This document shows positions 1-8,807 of a DNA stretch of 64,000 nt, in pieces. How positions within the stretch are numbered: position 1 is the stretch's first letter; every line of letters begins with the position of its first letter. Source of the stretch: Sinisalibacter aestuarii (lineage in GTDB: Bacteria > Pseudomonadota > Alphaproteobacteria > Rhodobacterales > Rhodobacteraceae). A program made the position numbers and the translations under genes. The notes under the pieces are model-generated. The model had not been told where the DNA came from, searched no databases, and was given only the letters and a program-made list of their open reading frames with translations. The DNA lies in NCBI RefSeq assembly GCF_027923545.1, contig NZ_BROH01000003.1, positions 245,048-309,047 of the forward strand. Direction: 5' to 3'.

Positions 1-1317
1 GGCGCCGCCGGTATCCGGGCGGATCGAAAATTCCTCGATCCTGACCGGAAACTTGGTTTCGTAGACCTCCGCCGGCATGTTCCGGAAACCGCCATTCACC
101 AGGTTGATGAGCGCGCTTTCCCCGTCCGAGCCATTGGTGCCGCCCCAGCCGCCGGCGGTGGCCTCGACCGTAAGCCATTGCCGCTTCCGGGGGTCGACCT
201 CGAAGAACGAGGCCACCATCGAATCGCCGTAATGCGCGGCGGTTGCCCGCTCCGGCATGGCTTCGGACAGACAGGTGATCATCAGATCGGCCAGCAATCC
301 GAGGCCGGTGAAATACCAGGCGCAGGCATAGGGTTCGCGGGCATTGAACATGCAATCATCGGGGATTCTGACCTGCATCGTCGAGAACGACCCGCCGGTG
401 ATCGCGCGTTCGGGGCTGATCATGGTCTTGTAAGCGAGGCGCAGGAGCGATTCCGTCTGCACCGCGCCGCAATTGATCGACCCGGCCACAGGCGGCGACG
501 AGCCGGCCATGTCGATGATCATGTCTTCGCCGTCGATGGTCAGCGTCAGCCTAACCTTGACCGGATCGTCGCTCTGGCCGTCATTGTCGATATAGCCTTC
601 ACGCGACCAGGTGCCGTCTTTCAGCGCGCCGATCGCGGCACGGTCGAGCGCCTGGGCCTGTTCGAAGATGTTCAGGCAGGAAGCGCGATAGCTCTCCTGA
701 CCGATCCGGTCGAGCAACTGACCCAACCGGCGCTCGCCGGTGCGGATCGCGCTGATCTGCGCGCGGAAATCGCCGAGGATCGCCGCTTTCATCCGGGTGT
801 TGCGCTGGATCAGGTCGATCCAGTCGGGCAATTCCTCATAGTTCTGGCACACGCGGGTCGGGCCCAGCCGCCAGCCCTCCTGAAAGATCGAGGACGACCC
901 CATCGGCATCCCCGGATCCATCGCCCCCACATCCGACCAATGCGCCCGGGCGGCGCCGAAGCCGACGAGCCTGCCATCGTGGAACAGCGGGCCCACCGCG
1001 GTGAAATCCATCAGGTGCGTGCCCTGAAGGTAGCTGTCATTCATAAGAAAAATGTCGCCCGGCCCGATATCCTCGCCGTATTTTTCGAGCACCAGACGCA
1101 CGCAGGCGTCAATCGCGCCAACGAAAAGCGGCACTCCGGTGGACTGGCCCAGCATCTCGCCTTCATGGTCGAGAATGGCGACCGCGCTGTCGCGGCCCTC
1201 GTAGATGACCGGCGAATAGGCCGAGCGCCAAAGGGCCGCGTTCATGTCCTCGGCGCAGGAGATGACGAAGTTGCGCACGACTTCGGTGGTGATCGGATCT
1301 GCTTTCACTTGAGTCAT
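1..1317 (-). CDS. hyuB: Hydantoinase B / oxoprolinase-type subunit HyuB (partial)
   Basis: This is the N-terminal 439 residues of a HyuB-family subunit; the 3' end lies beyond the left edge. It reads MTQVKADPITTEVVRN at the start, almost the same as the HyuB that starts at 30236. Further on are family motifs such as GPGDIFLMNDSY, an AHWSDVG segment and GGWGGTNGSDGE. HyuA and HyuB together form ATP-dependent hydrolases or carboxylases acting on hydantoins, 5-oxoproline or related cyclic amides; substrates cannot be predicted from sequence. It follows hyuA with only 4 bases between them, so the two are co-translated. The frame is open throughout the visible part. Confidence 0.9.
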   Translation of the reverse strand, partial: MTQVKADPITTEVVRNFVISCAEDMNAALWRSAYSPVIYEGRDSAVAILDHEGEMLGQSTGVPLFVGAIDACVRLVLEKYGEDIGPGDIFLMNDSYLQGTHLMDFTAVGPLFHDGRLVGFGAARAHWSDVGAMDPGMPMGSSSIFQEGWRLGPTRVCQNYEELPDWIDLIQRNTRMKAAILGDFRAQISAIRTGERRLGQLLDRIGQESYRASCLNIFEQAQALDRAAIGALKDGTWSREGYIDNDGQSDDPVKVRLTLTIDGEDMIIDMAGSSPPVAGSINCGAVQTESLLRLAYKTMISPERAITGGSFSTMQVRIPDDCMFNAREPYACAWYFTGLGLLADLMITCLSEAMPERATAAHYGDSMVASFFEVDPRKRQWLTVEATAGGWGGTNGSDGESALINLVNGGFRNMPAEVYETKFPVRIEEFSIRPDTGGA

Positions 1318-1321
1318 GGGA

Positions 1322-3352
1322 TCACGCCTCTCTCGATTTGGTCATGGACAGATGGCCGCCGGTGATAACCTCGACGGTCCAGCCGGGGGGAATGAGGGTG
1401 GTGGTCGTCTCCTCCTCGATGATCGCCGGCCCTGAAATGGTGTCGCCCAGGGCATAGGCCTCGCGCCGCACCACGGTGGTGGCATGTTCGGCGCCATCGA
1501 AATAGACCGGGCGGCTGTGGCTCTCGCGGCTTTGCCGGTCGACGGGGCTGGGCAGGCCCGGGCGTTTCAGCCGGCCGAGAGCGGCGACGCGCAGATTGGC
1601 GACCTCGGCTCCGGCGACCGTCGACGAATGGCCGTATTGCTGCTGATAGGCGTCGTTGAAAACGGCGCGGACAGTGGCGGGATCGACGGTGCCGGTGCCC
1701 GCGGGCACGGTCAGGACGTATTCCTGACCTTCATAGCGCAGATCGACGGAGCGTTCGAAGCTGATGTCGTCGTCGGCCATCCCCTCTTCCTTGAGGTGGG
1801 CGCGGCCTTCGGCCTCCAGCGCCTCGAAATGCGCCGTGATCTCCGCCGGATCGACAGCGCCCCAGTCGCCGTAATAGGTCATCTTGAAGTCGTGCCGCAT
1901 GTCGGTTTGCAACATCCCGTAAGCCGAGAAGGCGCCGGGATGGACCGGGATGATGACTTCGGTGATATCGAGCTGTTCGGCCAGAGCGGCGGCCTGCGAC
2001 GGCCCTGCCCCGCCATAGGCAAGCAAGGCGAAGTCGCGCGGGTCGATGCCGCGCTGCACGGTGATGGTGCGGATCGCATCGGCCATCTTGGCATTGATGA
2101 TGTCGATCACGCCTTGCGCGAAAGCCTCGGGAGACAGGCCGAACTTGTCGCCCAGCCGCTGACAGGCATCCCGCGCGGCCTGCGCATCCAGTGTCAGCTC
2201 GCCACCGGAAAAGTTGGCGCTGTCGAGGCGCTTCAGCACCAGATTGGCGTCCGACACAGTCGGTTCAGTTCCGCCCCGCCCGTAGCAGGCCGGACCGGGC
2301 ACGGAGCCTGCGGATTGCGGCCCGACGCGAAGCGCGTTGGCCTCGTCCCAGGCGATCGAGCCGCCGCCCGCGCCGATCACGTGAATGTCGACCACCGACA
2401 TCTGGACCGGCAAGCCTTCGAGCGTCGCCTCGTTCGAGGTCGACGGCAGCCCGTCGACGATCAGGCTGGCATCGAAGGAGGTGCCGCCCATATCGACGCA
2501 GATCAGGTTTTTGCGGCCGGTCTGATCGGCCAGCGCGCGACCGCCGATGGTGCCGCCCACGGGGCCGGAGAGAAGCGTTTGCAGCGGCGTGCTCGCCGCC
2601 GCGGTCGCCGTCATCGCGCCGCCGTTCGATTCCATCACATGCACCTGCCCGCCTGCGGGAAGCGTGCCCTGCATCTGCTCGACCAGCGTCGTCAGGTAGC
2701 GCCGCACCACCGGCGCGGTGAACGCATCCATCGCGGTGGTGGAAATCCGGTCGAATTCGCGCCATTCGGGCGAAACCTTATGCGACAGCGCGATGTCGAT
2801 CTCCGGCAGGCGCGCGCGCAGATAAGCCTCGGCGGCAAGCTCGTGCTCGGGGTTGCGAAAGCCGAAGAGAAAGCAGATGGCGATTGCCTCGTAGCCCTTT
2901 TCCGTCACCGCATCGACCAGCCTGTCGAGCTCTTCGAGCACAATGGGCGTTTCCACCGTGCCGTCGGCCGCGATGCGCTCGCGCACGGTGTAGGTATCTT
3001 CGACGGTGACCAGCGGTTCGGGCTTGTGCCAGCGGATCGAGAAGATCTCGCCGCGATTGTTGCCCTGGATGGTGTAGACATCGCGGAAATTCTCGGTGGT
3101 CAGCAGCGCGACCTTCGCACCCTTGCGCGTCAGAACCGAGTTCAGGCCGACCGTGGTGCCGTGCACGAAGAAGTCGATATGCTCGTCGTCTCCCAGCCCT
3201 TTTGCCACGCCCTCCAGAACCGCGAGCGCCGGGTTGTGCGGGGTCGACAAGACCTTGAGCGCACGCACGTCGCCGTTATCCGAATTCTGAAATACGATAT
3301 CCGTGAACGTCCCGCCGATATCGGCCGAGACGCGGTATCCGGTTGATGCCAT
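1322..3352 (-). CDS. hyuA: Hydantoinase A / oxoprolinase-type subunit HyuA
   Basis: A 676-residue HyuA of normal family length. The phosphate-binding loop of the ASKHA fold is visible as ADIGGTFTD near residue 10, followed by HGTTVGLNSVL near 70, SGPVGGTIGG near 265, a second DMGGTSFD near 285 and the GAGGGSIAW segment near 325. It should be the ATP-using subunit of a cyclic amide hydrolase with the adjacent HyuB. I start it at the ATG at 3352 because GGAGAGGTGATCCAG lies just upstream; a longer frame to 3511 runs into the AT-rich promoter and adds nothing family-like. It is transcribed divergently from the gntR gene at 3592. Confidence 0.92.
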   Translation of the reverse strand: MASTGYRVSADIGGTFTDIVFQNSDNGDVRALKVLSTPHNPALAVLEGVAKGLGDDEHIDFFVHGTTVGLNSVLTRKGAKVALLTTENFRDVYTIQGNNRGEIFSIRWHKPEPLVTVEDTYTVRERIAADGTVETPIVLEELDRLVDAVTEKGYEAIAICFLFGFRNPEHELAAEAYLRARLPEIDIALSHKVSPEWREFDRISTTAMDAFTAPVVRRYLTTLVEQMQGTLPAGGQVHVMESNGGAMTATAAASTPLQTLLSGPVGGTIGGRALADQTGRKNLICVDMGGTSFDASLIVDGLPSTSNEATLEGLPVQMSVVDIHVIGAGGGSIAWDEANALRVGPQSAGSVPGPACYGRGGTEPTVSDANLVLKRLDSANFSGGELTLDAQAARDACQRLGDKFGLSPEAFAQGVIDIINAKMADAIRTITVQRGIDPRDFALLAYGGAGPSQAAALAEQLDITEVIIPVHPGAFSAYGMLQTDMRHDFKMTYYGDWGAVDPAEITAHFEALEAEGRAHLKEEGMADDDISFERSVDLRYEGQEYVLTVPAGTGTVDPATVRAVFNDAYQQQYGHSSTVAGAEVANLRVAALGRLKRPGLPSPVDRQSRESHSRPVYFDGAEHATTVVRREAYALGDTISGPAIIEEETTTTLIPPGWTVEVITGGHLSMTKSREA

Positions 3353-3490
3353 CTGGATCACCTCTCCGTTGTATTTTCGTGGCAAGCCCGGTTGTTCCGG
3401 GATCTGATTCTTGACCGCAGCCATGCGGCAGCACAGCCGAAACCCCTTTTTTACAACGGGATTCGCAACCTTGCTTTCAGAAACGCTAGG

Positions 3491-3533
3491 TTGCATGCAA
3501 ATTTTATGCAAGACTTTTATGCAAACTTTATGC
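3491..3533. promoter_or_regulatory. ATGCAA direct repeats, probable GntR operator
   Basis: In the divergent hyuA/gntR promoter region, ATGCAA occurs at 3495-3500, 3506-3511 and 3519-3524, with a fourth partial copy ATGC at 3530. Spacings are 11, 13 and 11 bases, about one helical turn each. The tract is AT-rich in an otherwise GC-rich region. Binding by the adjacent GntR protein is inferred from position only. Confidence 0.45.
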
Positions 3534-3591
3534 TACCAGACTCGCATGCCAGCCGAGACCGGCACAGCGCTGACCGGCAGAGGAGGAACCG

Positions 3592-4320
3592 ATGGCCAAA
3601 GACGAAAAACCCGCCTCGACCGGCACCGCCAAGCGCGAGCGCGGTGCGACCACCGTGTATCAGGCGCTGCGCGAGGAAATCCTGACCCTGAAGCGGGAGC
3701 CCGGCAGCGGGCTCGACGAGGTTGGCATTGCCAGCGAGTTCAACCTGTCCCGCACGCCGGTGCGCGAGGCGATCTTCATGCTGTCGGGCGAAGGGCTGGT
3801 GAAGGTGCTGCAAAACCGCTCCTCCATCGTCATGCCGCTATCAATGCACCGGCTGAACGATCTTCTCGACACCTGGCTCATCCTGTTTCGCTCGATTTGC
3901 GTCGATGCCGCGCGGCGGCGCACCGAAGACGATATCGCCACGCTGCGGGCCGCGGTCGACAGCTTCGAGGCCACGATCGGGCGCGAGGAAACGCTGGAGA
4001 TCGCGCTCGCGCTGCTGGGGCTGCAACGCGGCTATACTGATGTGGCGCGGAATTTCTTTCTTGGCCGTTACTATCCGCAATGCCTCGATGCCGGGCGGCG
4101 CACCCTCCTCCTCCACTACTTTCCCTATGCGGCCGAGGCCGACCTGCGGCTTCAGGCGGAGCTTCACCGTGCCTTGATCGACGCAATCGGCAAGGGCGAT
4201 GTTACCGCCTGTAACCGGATCGTCGGCGATCAGATCGCCGCGATCCTGAACGTCATCCGGGCATCGCTTGAGCCGTCCATCGCGGACGAGGTCGACCTGT
4301 CGACTTCGGCACTGGACTGA
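3592..4320 (+). CDS. GntR-family regulator, FCD type
   Basis: A 242-residue regulator. The winged helix lies at about residues 22-85, with the characteristic LSRTPVREAIFMLSGEGLV helix-turn-helix, and an all-helical FCD ligand domain follows to about residue 235. FCD proteins bind small acids or amino-acid-derived ligands. GAGGAGGAACCG precedes the ATG. It is divergent from hyuAB and lies 25 bases upstream of an M24 peptidase gene, so it probably controls both in response to an intermediate of that pathway. The ATGCAA repeats at 3495-3533 are the likely binding site. Confidence 0.9.
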   Translation: MAKDEKPASTGTAKRERGATTVYQALREEILTLKREPGSGLDEVGIASEFNLSRTPVREAIFMLSGEGLVKVLQNRSSIVMPLSMHRLNDLLDTWLILFRSICVDAARRRTEDDIATLRAAVDSFEATIGREETLEIALALLGLQRGYTDVARNFFLGRYYPQCLDAGRRTLLLHYFPYAAEADLRLQAELHRALIDAIGKGDVTACNRIVGDQIAAILNVIRASLEPSIADEVDLSTSALD

Positions 4321-4345
4321 CCACGCCACACGGAAAGAACATCGC

Positions 4346-5443
4346 ATGAATTACCAAAGCCGCCTCACCAAGCTGACCGATCTTCTGAAGGCCGCGGACT
4401 GCCCCGCGATCGCCTTCGTGCCCGGACCCAACTTTTTCTATCTCACCGGCGTGACCCTTGCTTTGATGGAGCGCCCGACGATCCTGATCGTTACCGCCGA
4501 TGGCGACATGCACGCAGCGATCCCAGCCCTGGAGCGCGACCGCTGGGCTGCAGAGGTGCCGCAGGCGCAGACCATCTACTGGCAGGACAGCGACGGCTAC
4601 GCCGATGCCCTGGCGGCGCTTGCCAGACAGACCGGGCTGAGCCGGATCGCGGTCGAGGGCAACCGGATGCGCCAGTTCGAGGCTGCCGCGCTCGCCACGG
4701 CCTTCGCCACCGCGCCGCTGGACGGGACGACCATGCTTGCCCCCCTGCGCATCGTGAAGGACGTGGCCGAAATCGCGGCCATCGAGGCCGCCGTGCAGAT
4801 CAGCGAAGCCGCGCTGCTGGCCACGCTCGACCATATCGGCGCGGGGATGACCGAGACCGAGATCCGCTCGAAACTGCTTATCAACATGCTGGAGCGCGGC
4901 GCCGATGGCGCGGCCTTCGATCTGATCGTTCTCGCCGGCGGCGCGGCGGCAGATTGTCATGGCGTGCCCTCCGCCGGGCGCAGATTGCGGCGCGGCGATG
5001 CGCTTCTGTTCGATTTCGGCGCGACCCTTGCCGGCTACAGCGCCGACATCACGCGCACCTATTTCTGCGAGGAGATCCCCGACGCTCACAAAACGCTCTA
5101 TGACACCGTGCTCGCCGCGAACAGGCTGGGCCGCGAGATGGTTCGTCCGGGCCTGACGCCCCACGAGCTGGACGCCGCCGTTCAGGGCGTTCTGCGCGAT
5201 GCCGGGTTCGAGGCGAATATCCACCACAAGGTCGGGCATGGGCTCGGGCTCGACATCCACGAGGCCCCGCAGCTCATGATCGGAAACCATGCGCCGCTCG
5301 AAGCCGGGATGGTCATCACCATCGAACCCGGCCTATACGATCCCGCCGGGATCGGGGTGCGGATCGAGGATGACGTGCTGGTCACCGATGGCGGATCGCG
5401 GTCGCTGACCTCGCTACCCCGCGAAGCCCGGATCATCGGCTGA
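4346..5443 (+). CDS. M24-family metallopeptidase (prolidase/creatinase-like)
   Basis: A 365-residue protein with an N-terminal creatinase-like domain and a C-terminal pita-bread fold. All five metal ligands of M24 aminopeptidases are visible: Asp223 (LFDFGA), Asp234 (SADITRTY), His298 (KVGHGLGLDIHE), Glu327 (TIEPGLY) and Glu341 (VRIEDD). This argues for a real dinuclear metallopeptidase rather than a creatinase, which lacks metal ligands. Family members remove residues before or after proline, which fits the hydroxyproline and peptide genes around it. The ATG follows gntR by 25 bases with GGAAAGAAC upstream, so the two are probably one operon. Confidence 0.9.
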   Translation: MNYQSRLTKLTDLLKAADCPAIAFVPGPNFFYLTGVTLALMERPTILIVTADGDMHAAIPALERDRWAAEVPQAQTIYWQDSDGYADALAALARQTGLSRIAVEGNRMRQFEAAALATAFATAPLDGTTMLAPLRIVKDVAEIAAIEAAVQISEAALLATLDHIGAGMTETEIRSKLLINMLERGADGAAFDLIVLAGGAAADCHGVPSAGRRLRRGDALLFDFGATLAGYSADITRTYFCEEIPDAHKTLYDTVLAANRLGREMVRPGLTPHELDAAVQGVLRDAGFEANIHHKVGHGLGLDIHEAPQLMIGNHAPLEAGMVITIEPGLYDPAGIGVRIEDDVLVTDGGSRSLTSLPREARIIG

Positions 5444-5521
5444 TGCGGCACCGGGCGCAGATCGCCAATGGCTTGCCCCGGTTCGCGGGCCATCGCTTTG
5501 TGAGCCCGCCCCTTACACCAA

Positions 5522-5557
5522 AGACCCGGCACCGCGATGTCTCGTGGCGCCGGGTCT
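5522..5557. terminator. Hairpin between convergent genes
   Basis: AGACCCGGC (5522-5530) pairs with GCCGGGTCT (5549-5557) in the 134-base gap between the M24 gene and the convergent hypD. A short A/T run at its left end gives a weak U tract for the minus-strand transcript. It probably serves as a bidirectional terminator. Confidence 0.5.
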
Positions 5558-5577
5558 GCGGGGAGTGTTCGTTCGGG

Positions 5578-6510
5578 TCAGGCCGCCCAGGCGGCGTACC
5601 AGGTCTTGAATTGCGCGTATTGCTTTTCGACATAGACGCGCTGCGCATCGGACAGCTCGTCGGTTTCGTTGAAATGCAGCCGGTATTCTTCCTCGCCGTT
5701 CAGGACGTGAAGGTACTTGTAGAAGAGCACCAGATCGACGCCTTCATCGAAGGTGGAGAGCACCATCAGCGCCTCTTCCAGCTCCCTGGCCTTCGCGCGC
5801 GCCTCGGCGTCGCCCGCCGCCGCCTTCCTGGACAGCGCCACCAGGTGCAGCACCTCTTTCGGAAGTGCGTTGCCAATTCCGGTGATCGCGCCGGTTGCGC
5901 CGCAATTGACGAAACCGTGGAACACCTGCGTATCGACGCCGACCATCAAGGTAAGGTCGTCGCGGGCCGAGGTGATGTGCTGGCCGGCATAGCTCAGATC
6001 GTCGGCGCCGCCGAATTCCTTGAACCCGATCAGGTTGGGATAGGCCGCGTTCAGCTCGAAGAACAGATCGGCACGGGTCGCAAACCCGTAATAGGGGCTG
6101 TTATAGATCACCGCCGGCAGCCCCTTCGCGGCGTCGAGAATGGCCGAGAAGTGCGCCTTCTGCGCGGCAACCGACGTACCCCGCGACAGCACGCGCGGGA
6201 TCACCATCAGCCCCCGGGCCCCCACCTTCGCGGCATGGGCGGCGTGGGCCACGGCCGATTTCGAGTTGACGGCACCCGTGCCGACGATCACCGGAACGCC
6301 TGCCTCGACCAGCGCCTCGACCCCCGCCATGCGCTCTTCATCGGTCAGCAACGGCCAATCGCCCATCGAGCCGCAATACACCACGGCGCTCATACCGGCC
6401 TCGATGAGTTCTTTGCCCTTCCTTGTCAGAGCGGCATGGTCGGGTTTGCGGTCCGGCGTGCAGGGGGTCATCAGCGCGGGAATGCAGCCGCTGAAGATAT
6501 CGGTGTTCAT
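5578..6510 (-). CDS. hypD: DHDPS-family 1-pyrroline-4-hydroxy-2-carboxylate deaminase
   Basis: A 310-residue protein of the dihydrodipicolinate synthase/N-acetylneuraminate lyase family. The Schiff-base lysine is Lys164 (IGFKEFGG) and the conserved tyrosine is Tyr136 (VIYNSPYYG). The usual GTTGE loop is replaced by YCGSMGDWP, which argues against a lysine-biosynthetic DapA. In hydroxyproline clusters this subfamily deaminates and dehydrates 1-pyrroline-4-hydroxy-2-carboxylate to alpha-ketoglutarate semialdehyde, matching the oxidase, epimerase and dehydrogenase encoded nearby. Start chosen at 6510 because AAAGGACGAGAG precedes it. A TTGTCGACAA palindrome lies about 95 bases upstream, suggesting control by hypR. 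Confidence 0.87.
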   Translation of the reverse strand: MNTDIFSGCIPALMTPCTPDRKPDHAALTRKGKELIEAGMSAVVYCGSMGDWPLLTDEERMAGVEALVEAGVPVIVGTGAVNSKSAVAHAAHAAKVGARGLMVIPRVLSRGTSVAAQKAHFSAILDAAKGLPAVIYNSPYYGFATRADLFFELNAAYPNLIGFKEFGGADDLSYAGQHITSARDDLTLMVGVDTQVFHGFVNCGATGAITGIGNALPKEVLHLVALSRKAAAGDAEARAKARELEEALMVLSTFDEGVDLVLFYKYLHVLNGEEEYRLHFNETDELSDAQRVYVEKQYAQFKTWYAAWAA

Positions 6511-6603
6511 CTCTCGTCCTTTCAAGAACCGGGCAAAGGCTGGAAGGGTTTTCTCCGGCAATGCCAGCTATTGGATGCTGAATGCATACCAATACGTCGA
6601 CCC

Positions 6604-6615
6604 ATTGTCGACAAT
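6604..6615. promoter_or_regulatory. Palindromic operator upstream of hypD
   Basis: ATTGTCGACAAT is a perfect 12-bp palindrome in the 192-base gap between hypR and hypD, on the hypD promoter side and followed by an AT-rich stretch. The core TTGTCGACAA recurs at 7498-7507 in the hypR/hypO promoter. FCD-type GntR proteins often bind TTGT-N2-ACAA-like palindromes, so this is probably a HypR site. Confidence 0.65.
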
Positions 6616-6702
6616 AAATATTTTTTCCAGTCTATCTACAGGAAAAACATCGCACAAGCACATGTTTTTCCAAGGGAAACAATCGGAGGCGCTGCGCGCC
6701 GA

Positions 6703-7422
6703 CTAGAGCGAAAGGCCGATGCTGTTGCGGCGGTCCGCCGCGATGTAGGACTGAATCTGCCGCACGATCTGGTCGGCATGGGCCACCGCGAGGGCATCGG
6801 CACGGGCAATGTCGCCTGCGGCGATTGCGTCGATGATATCCTCGTGCTCGATCACGTATTGCCGCGGCAATTCATCGTTGAACGACGAGTAATAGAGGCG
6901 GAGAATGCGCCGGCCCTCGTCCAGAAGACGCGTGAAAAGATCGGTGTAGTACTTGTTCCCGCCCGCCTGCGCGATGGCCACATGGAAATCGCGGTTCGTC
7001 GAGATCATTTCGAGCGGATCGCGGGCGGCCACGCTTCTGGTGAATTCGGCCTGGCAGGCGCGGATCGCCTCCAGGTCGGCCTCGCTCCGGTTTACCGCCG
7101 CTTCGCGTGTGGTGACGCGGTACATCAGCGTCAGCGCGTCAAAGAAGGACGACAGGTTCAGAAAGTCGATCTGCGAGACGATCGTCGCGCGGTTGGTCAG
7201 GGTGGTGATCAGATTCTCCGCCGCCAGCCGGACCAGCGCTTCGCGGATCGGCGTCCGCGACAGGGCAAAGCGTTCGGCAAGCTGCGCCTCGTCGATCGGG
7301 CTGCCCGGCGCCAGCGTCAGATCAATGATCTCCCGGCGCAACGTCTCATAGACCGTCGAAACGCCCGATCCACGCTTGCGCCCGTTCTCGGCTGCTTCGG
7401 ATTTCTTGGTACCGCTCTTCAT
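6703..7422 (-). CDS. hypR: GntR-family (FCD) regulator of hydroxyproline catabolism
   Basis: A 239-residue FCD-type GntR regulator. The winged helix spans about residues 20-85, with FALSRTPIREALVRLAAENLI, and the FCD effector domain follows. It is divergent from the hydroxyproline operon that starts with the oxidase gene at 7560 and upstream of hypD on its own strand, like the GntR-type HypR of Sinorhizobium hydroxyproline clusters. I use the ATG at 7422; an in-frame TTG at 7434 is possible. A palindrome at 7498-7507 in the divergent promoter and its copy upstream of hypD suggest repression of both units. Confidence 0.85.
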   Translation of the reverse strand: MKSGTKKSEAAENGRKRGSGVSTVYETLRREIIDLTLAPGSPIDEAQLAERFALSRTPIREALVRLAAENLITTLTNRATIVSQIDFLNLSSFFDALTLMYRVTTREAAVNRSEADLEAIRACQAEFTRSVAARDPLEMISTNRDFHVAIAQAGGNKYYTDLFTRLLDEGRRILRLYYSSFNDELPRQYVIEHEDIIDAIAAGDIARADALAVAHADQIVRQIQSYIAADRRNSIGLSL

Positions 7423-7492
7423 TCCATCGCCCAATCCAGATCAGAAAACACTTTGAATTATTGCAAAGTACGCGGGCAAGTTCAAATCGTAT

Positions 7493-7514
7493 ATTTGTTG
7501 TCGACAAAACAAAT
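7493..7514. promoter_or_regulatory. Palindromic operator in the hypR/hypO promoter
   Basis: TTGTCGACAA (7498-7507), extended by TTTG on the left and AACAAA on the right, lies 53 bases before the hypO start and 76 bases before hypR. The same 10-bp core is found upstream of hypD. Position between divergent regulator and target genes supports an autoregulated HypR operator. Confidence 0.65.
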
Positions 7515-7559
7515 GCAGATTGGTATCCAAGGTCTCGACCACGGTGGAAAGGCTGCGAA

Positions 7560-8807
7560 ATGCGTGTTGGCATTGTAGGTGCAGGAGTGATCGGCGTGAG
7601 CGCCGCACATGCCCTCATGCGCGACGGCCATGAGGTCACGGTGTTCGACCGCGAGGGGATCGCCGCCGGTGCCTCACAGGGGAATGCCGGTGCCTTCGCC
7701 TTCAGCGACATCATTCCGCTCGCCACCCCCGGCATCCTGCGCCAGGCGCCCAAATGGCTCTTCGATCCGCTCGGGCCCCTCGCGATCCGCCCCGGCTATG
7801 CGCTGCAGATCCTGCCCTGGCTCATTCGATTCGCACGGGCCTCGATGCCCGACCGCTATGCCGCCGCCCGCGATGCGCAAGCGGCGTTGATGCGCTTCTC
7901 CAGCGATGCGCTCAACCATCTTCTCGTGGCCATCAGGGGTACCGCGCTGATTCGCCGCGAAGGGCAGCTTCAGCTTTACGATACGCCAGGCCAGCTCCGC
8001 GCAAGCCAGCCAGGCTGGGACGAACGCGCCGCCGCGGGCATTCGCTTCGAGACGCTGACCAGCCACGCCGCGATTGCAGAGATCCAGCCCGGCATCAGCG
8101 AGCGTTTCACGAACGCCGTGTTCACCCCGGACTGGATCAACGTCACCGACCCCAGGGCCTGGGTCGAGTTCATCGCCGAAGACATGATGCGCCACGGTGT
8201 CGCCTACAGGCGCGAGGCCGTCGCGCGCCTTGCACCGCAGGGCGCGGGCGTTCGGCTCGAAACCGGCGCCGGGGCCGAAAACTTCGACCGCGTCGTTCTC
8301 GCCGCCGGCGCACAATCCGGCGCCCTGCTCGCACCGCTCGGCTTGCGGCTGCCGCTGGAAACCGAGCGTGGCTACAACACCACCTTGCCCGCCGGTGCGT
8401 TCGACCTGCGCACGCATGTCAGCTTTTCCTCGCACGGCTTCGTGGTCAGCCGGATCGGCGATGGTGTGCGCGTCGGCGGCGCCGTCGAACTTGGGGGGCT
8501 GAGGCTCGCCCCCAACATGAAGCGCGCCGACGCCCTTCTTGCGAAGGCGAAATCCTTCCTGCCCGGGCTCGACACGACCGGCGGCAAACGCTGGATGGGA
8601 TTTCGCCCCTCCATGCCCGACAGCCTGCCGGTCATCGGTGCCGCGCCGGGGCATCCGAACCTGATCCTCGCCTTCGGCCACGGCCACCTTGGGCTGACCC
8701 AATCCGCCGGCACGGCGGAGATCGTCGCCGATCTTGTCGCCGGCCGGGGCACCGCCATCGACCTCGCCCCCTATCGCGCCGGGCGTTTCATCAGGGGGCG
8801 GGCATGA
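7560..8807 (+). CDS. hypO: FAD-dependent D-amino-acid (cis-4-hydroxy-D-proline) oxidase/dehydrogenase
   Basis: A 415-residue DAO/DadA-family flavoprotein. The dinucleotide-binding Rossmann motif GIVGAGVIGVSAA is at residues 4-16, and the C-terminal GHGHLGLT motif of this family is near residue 380. It should oxidise cis-4-hydroxy-D-proline, made by the epimerase encoded next, to 1-pyrroline-4-hydroxy-2-carboxylate. The ATG at 7560 follows GGAAAGGCTGCGA. It is the first gene of a 12-gene, 14.8-kb plus-strand operon with gaps of about 100 bases or less, and it overlaps the epimerase gene by ATGA. Confidence 0.88.
   Translation: MRVGIVGAGVIGVSAAHALMRDGHEVTVFDREGIAAGASQGNAGAFAFSDIIPLATPGILRQAPKWLFDPLGPLAIRPGYALQILPWLIRFARASMPDRYAAARDAQAALMRFSSDALNHLLVAIRGTALIRREGQLQLYDTPGQLRASQPGWDERAAAGIRFETLTSHAAIAEIQPGISERFTNAVFTPDWINVTDPRAWVEFIAEDMMRHGVAYRREAVARLAPQGAGVRLETGAGAENFDRVVLAAGAQSGALLAPLGLRLPLETERGYNTTLPAGAFDLRTHVSFSSHGFVVSRIGDGVRVGGAVELGGLRLAPNMKRADALLAKAKSFLPGLDTTGGKRWMGFRPSMPDSLPVIGAAPGHPNLILAFGHGHLGLTQSAGTAEIVADLVAGRGTAIDLAPYRAGRFIRGRA

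Noticed and set aside
1484..3346. A 620-codon open frame on the plus strand opposite hyuA.
   Set aside because: It is antisense to a clear HyuA, lacks a family or ribosome-binding site and is an effect of high GC codon bias; the same holds for the other long antisense frames in the window.
4346..5443. Creatinase.
   Set aside because: Creatinase lacks the metal ligands; this protein keeps all five, so it is a metallopeptidase.
5578..6510. Lysine-biosynthetic dapA.
   Set aside because: The catalytic lysine is present, but the GTTGE loop is changed and it lies in a hydroxyproline cluster; the deaminase role fits better.
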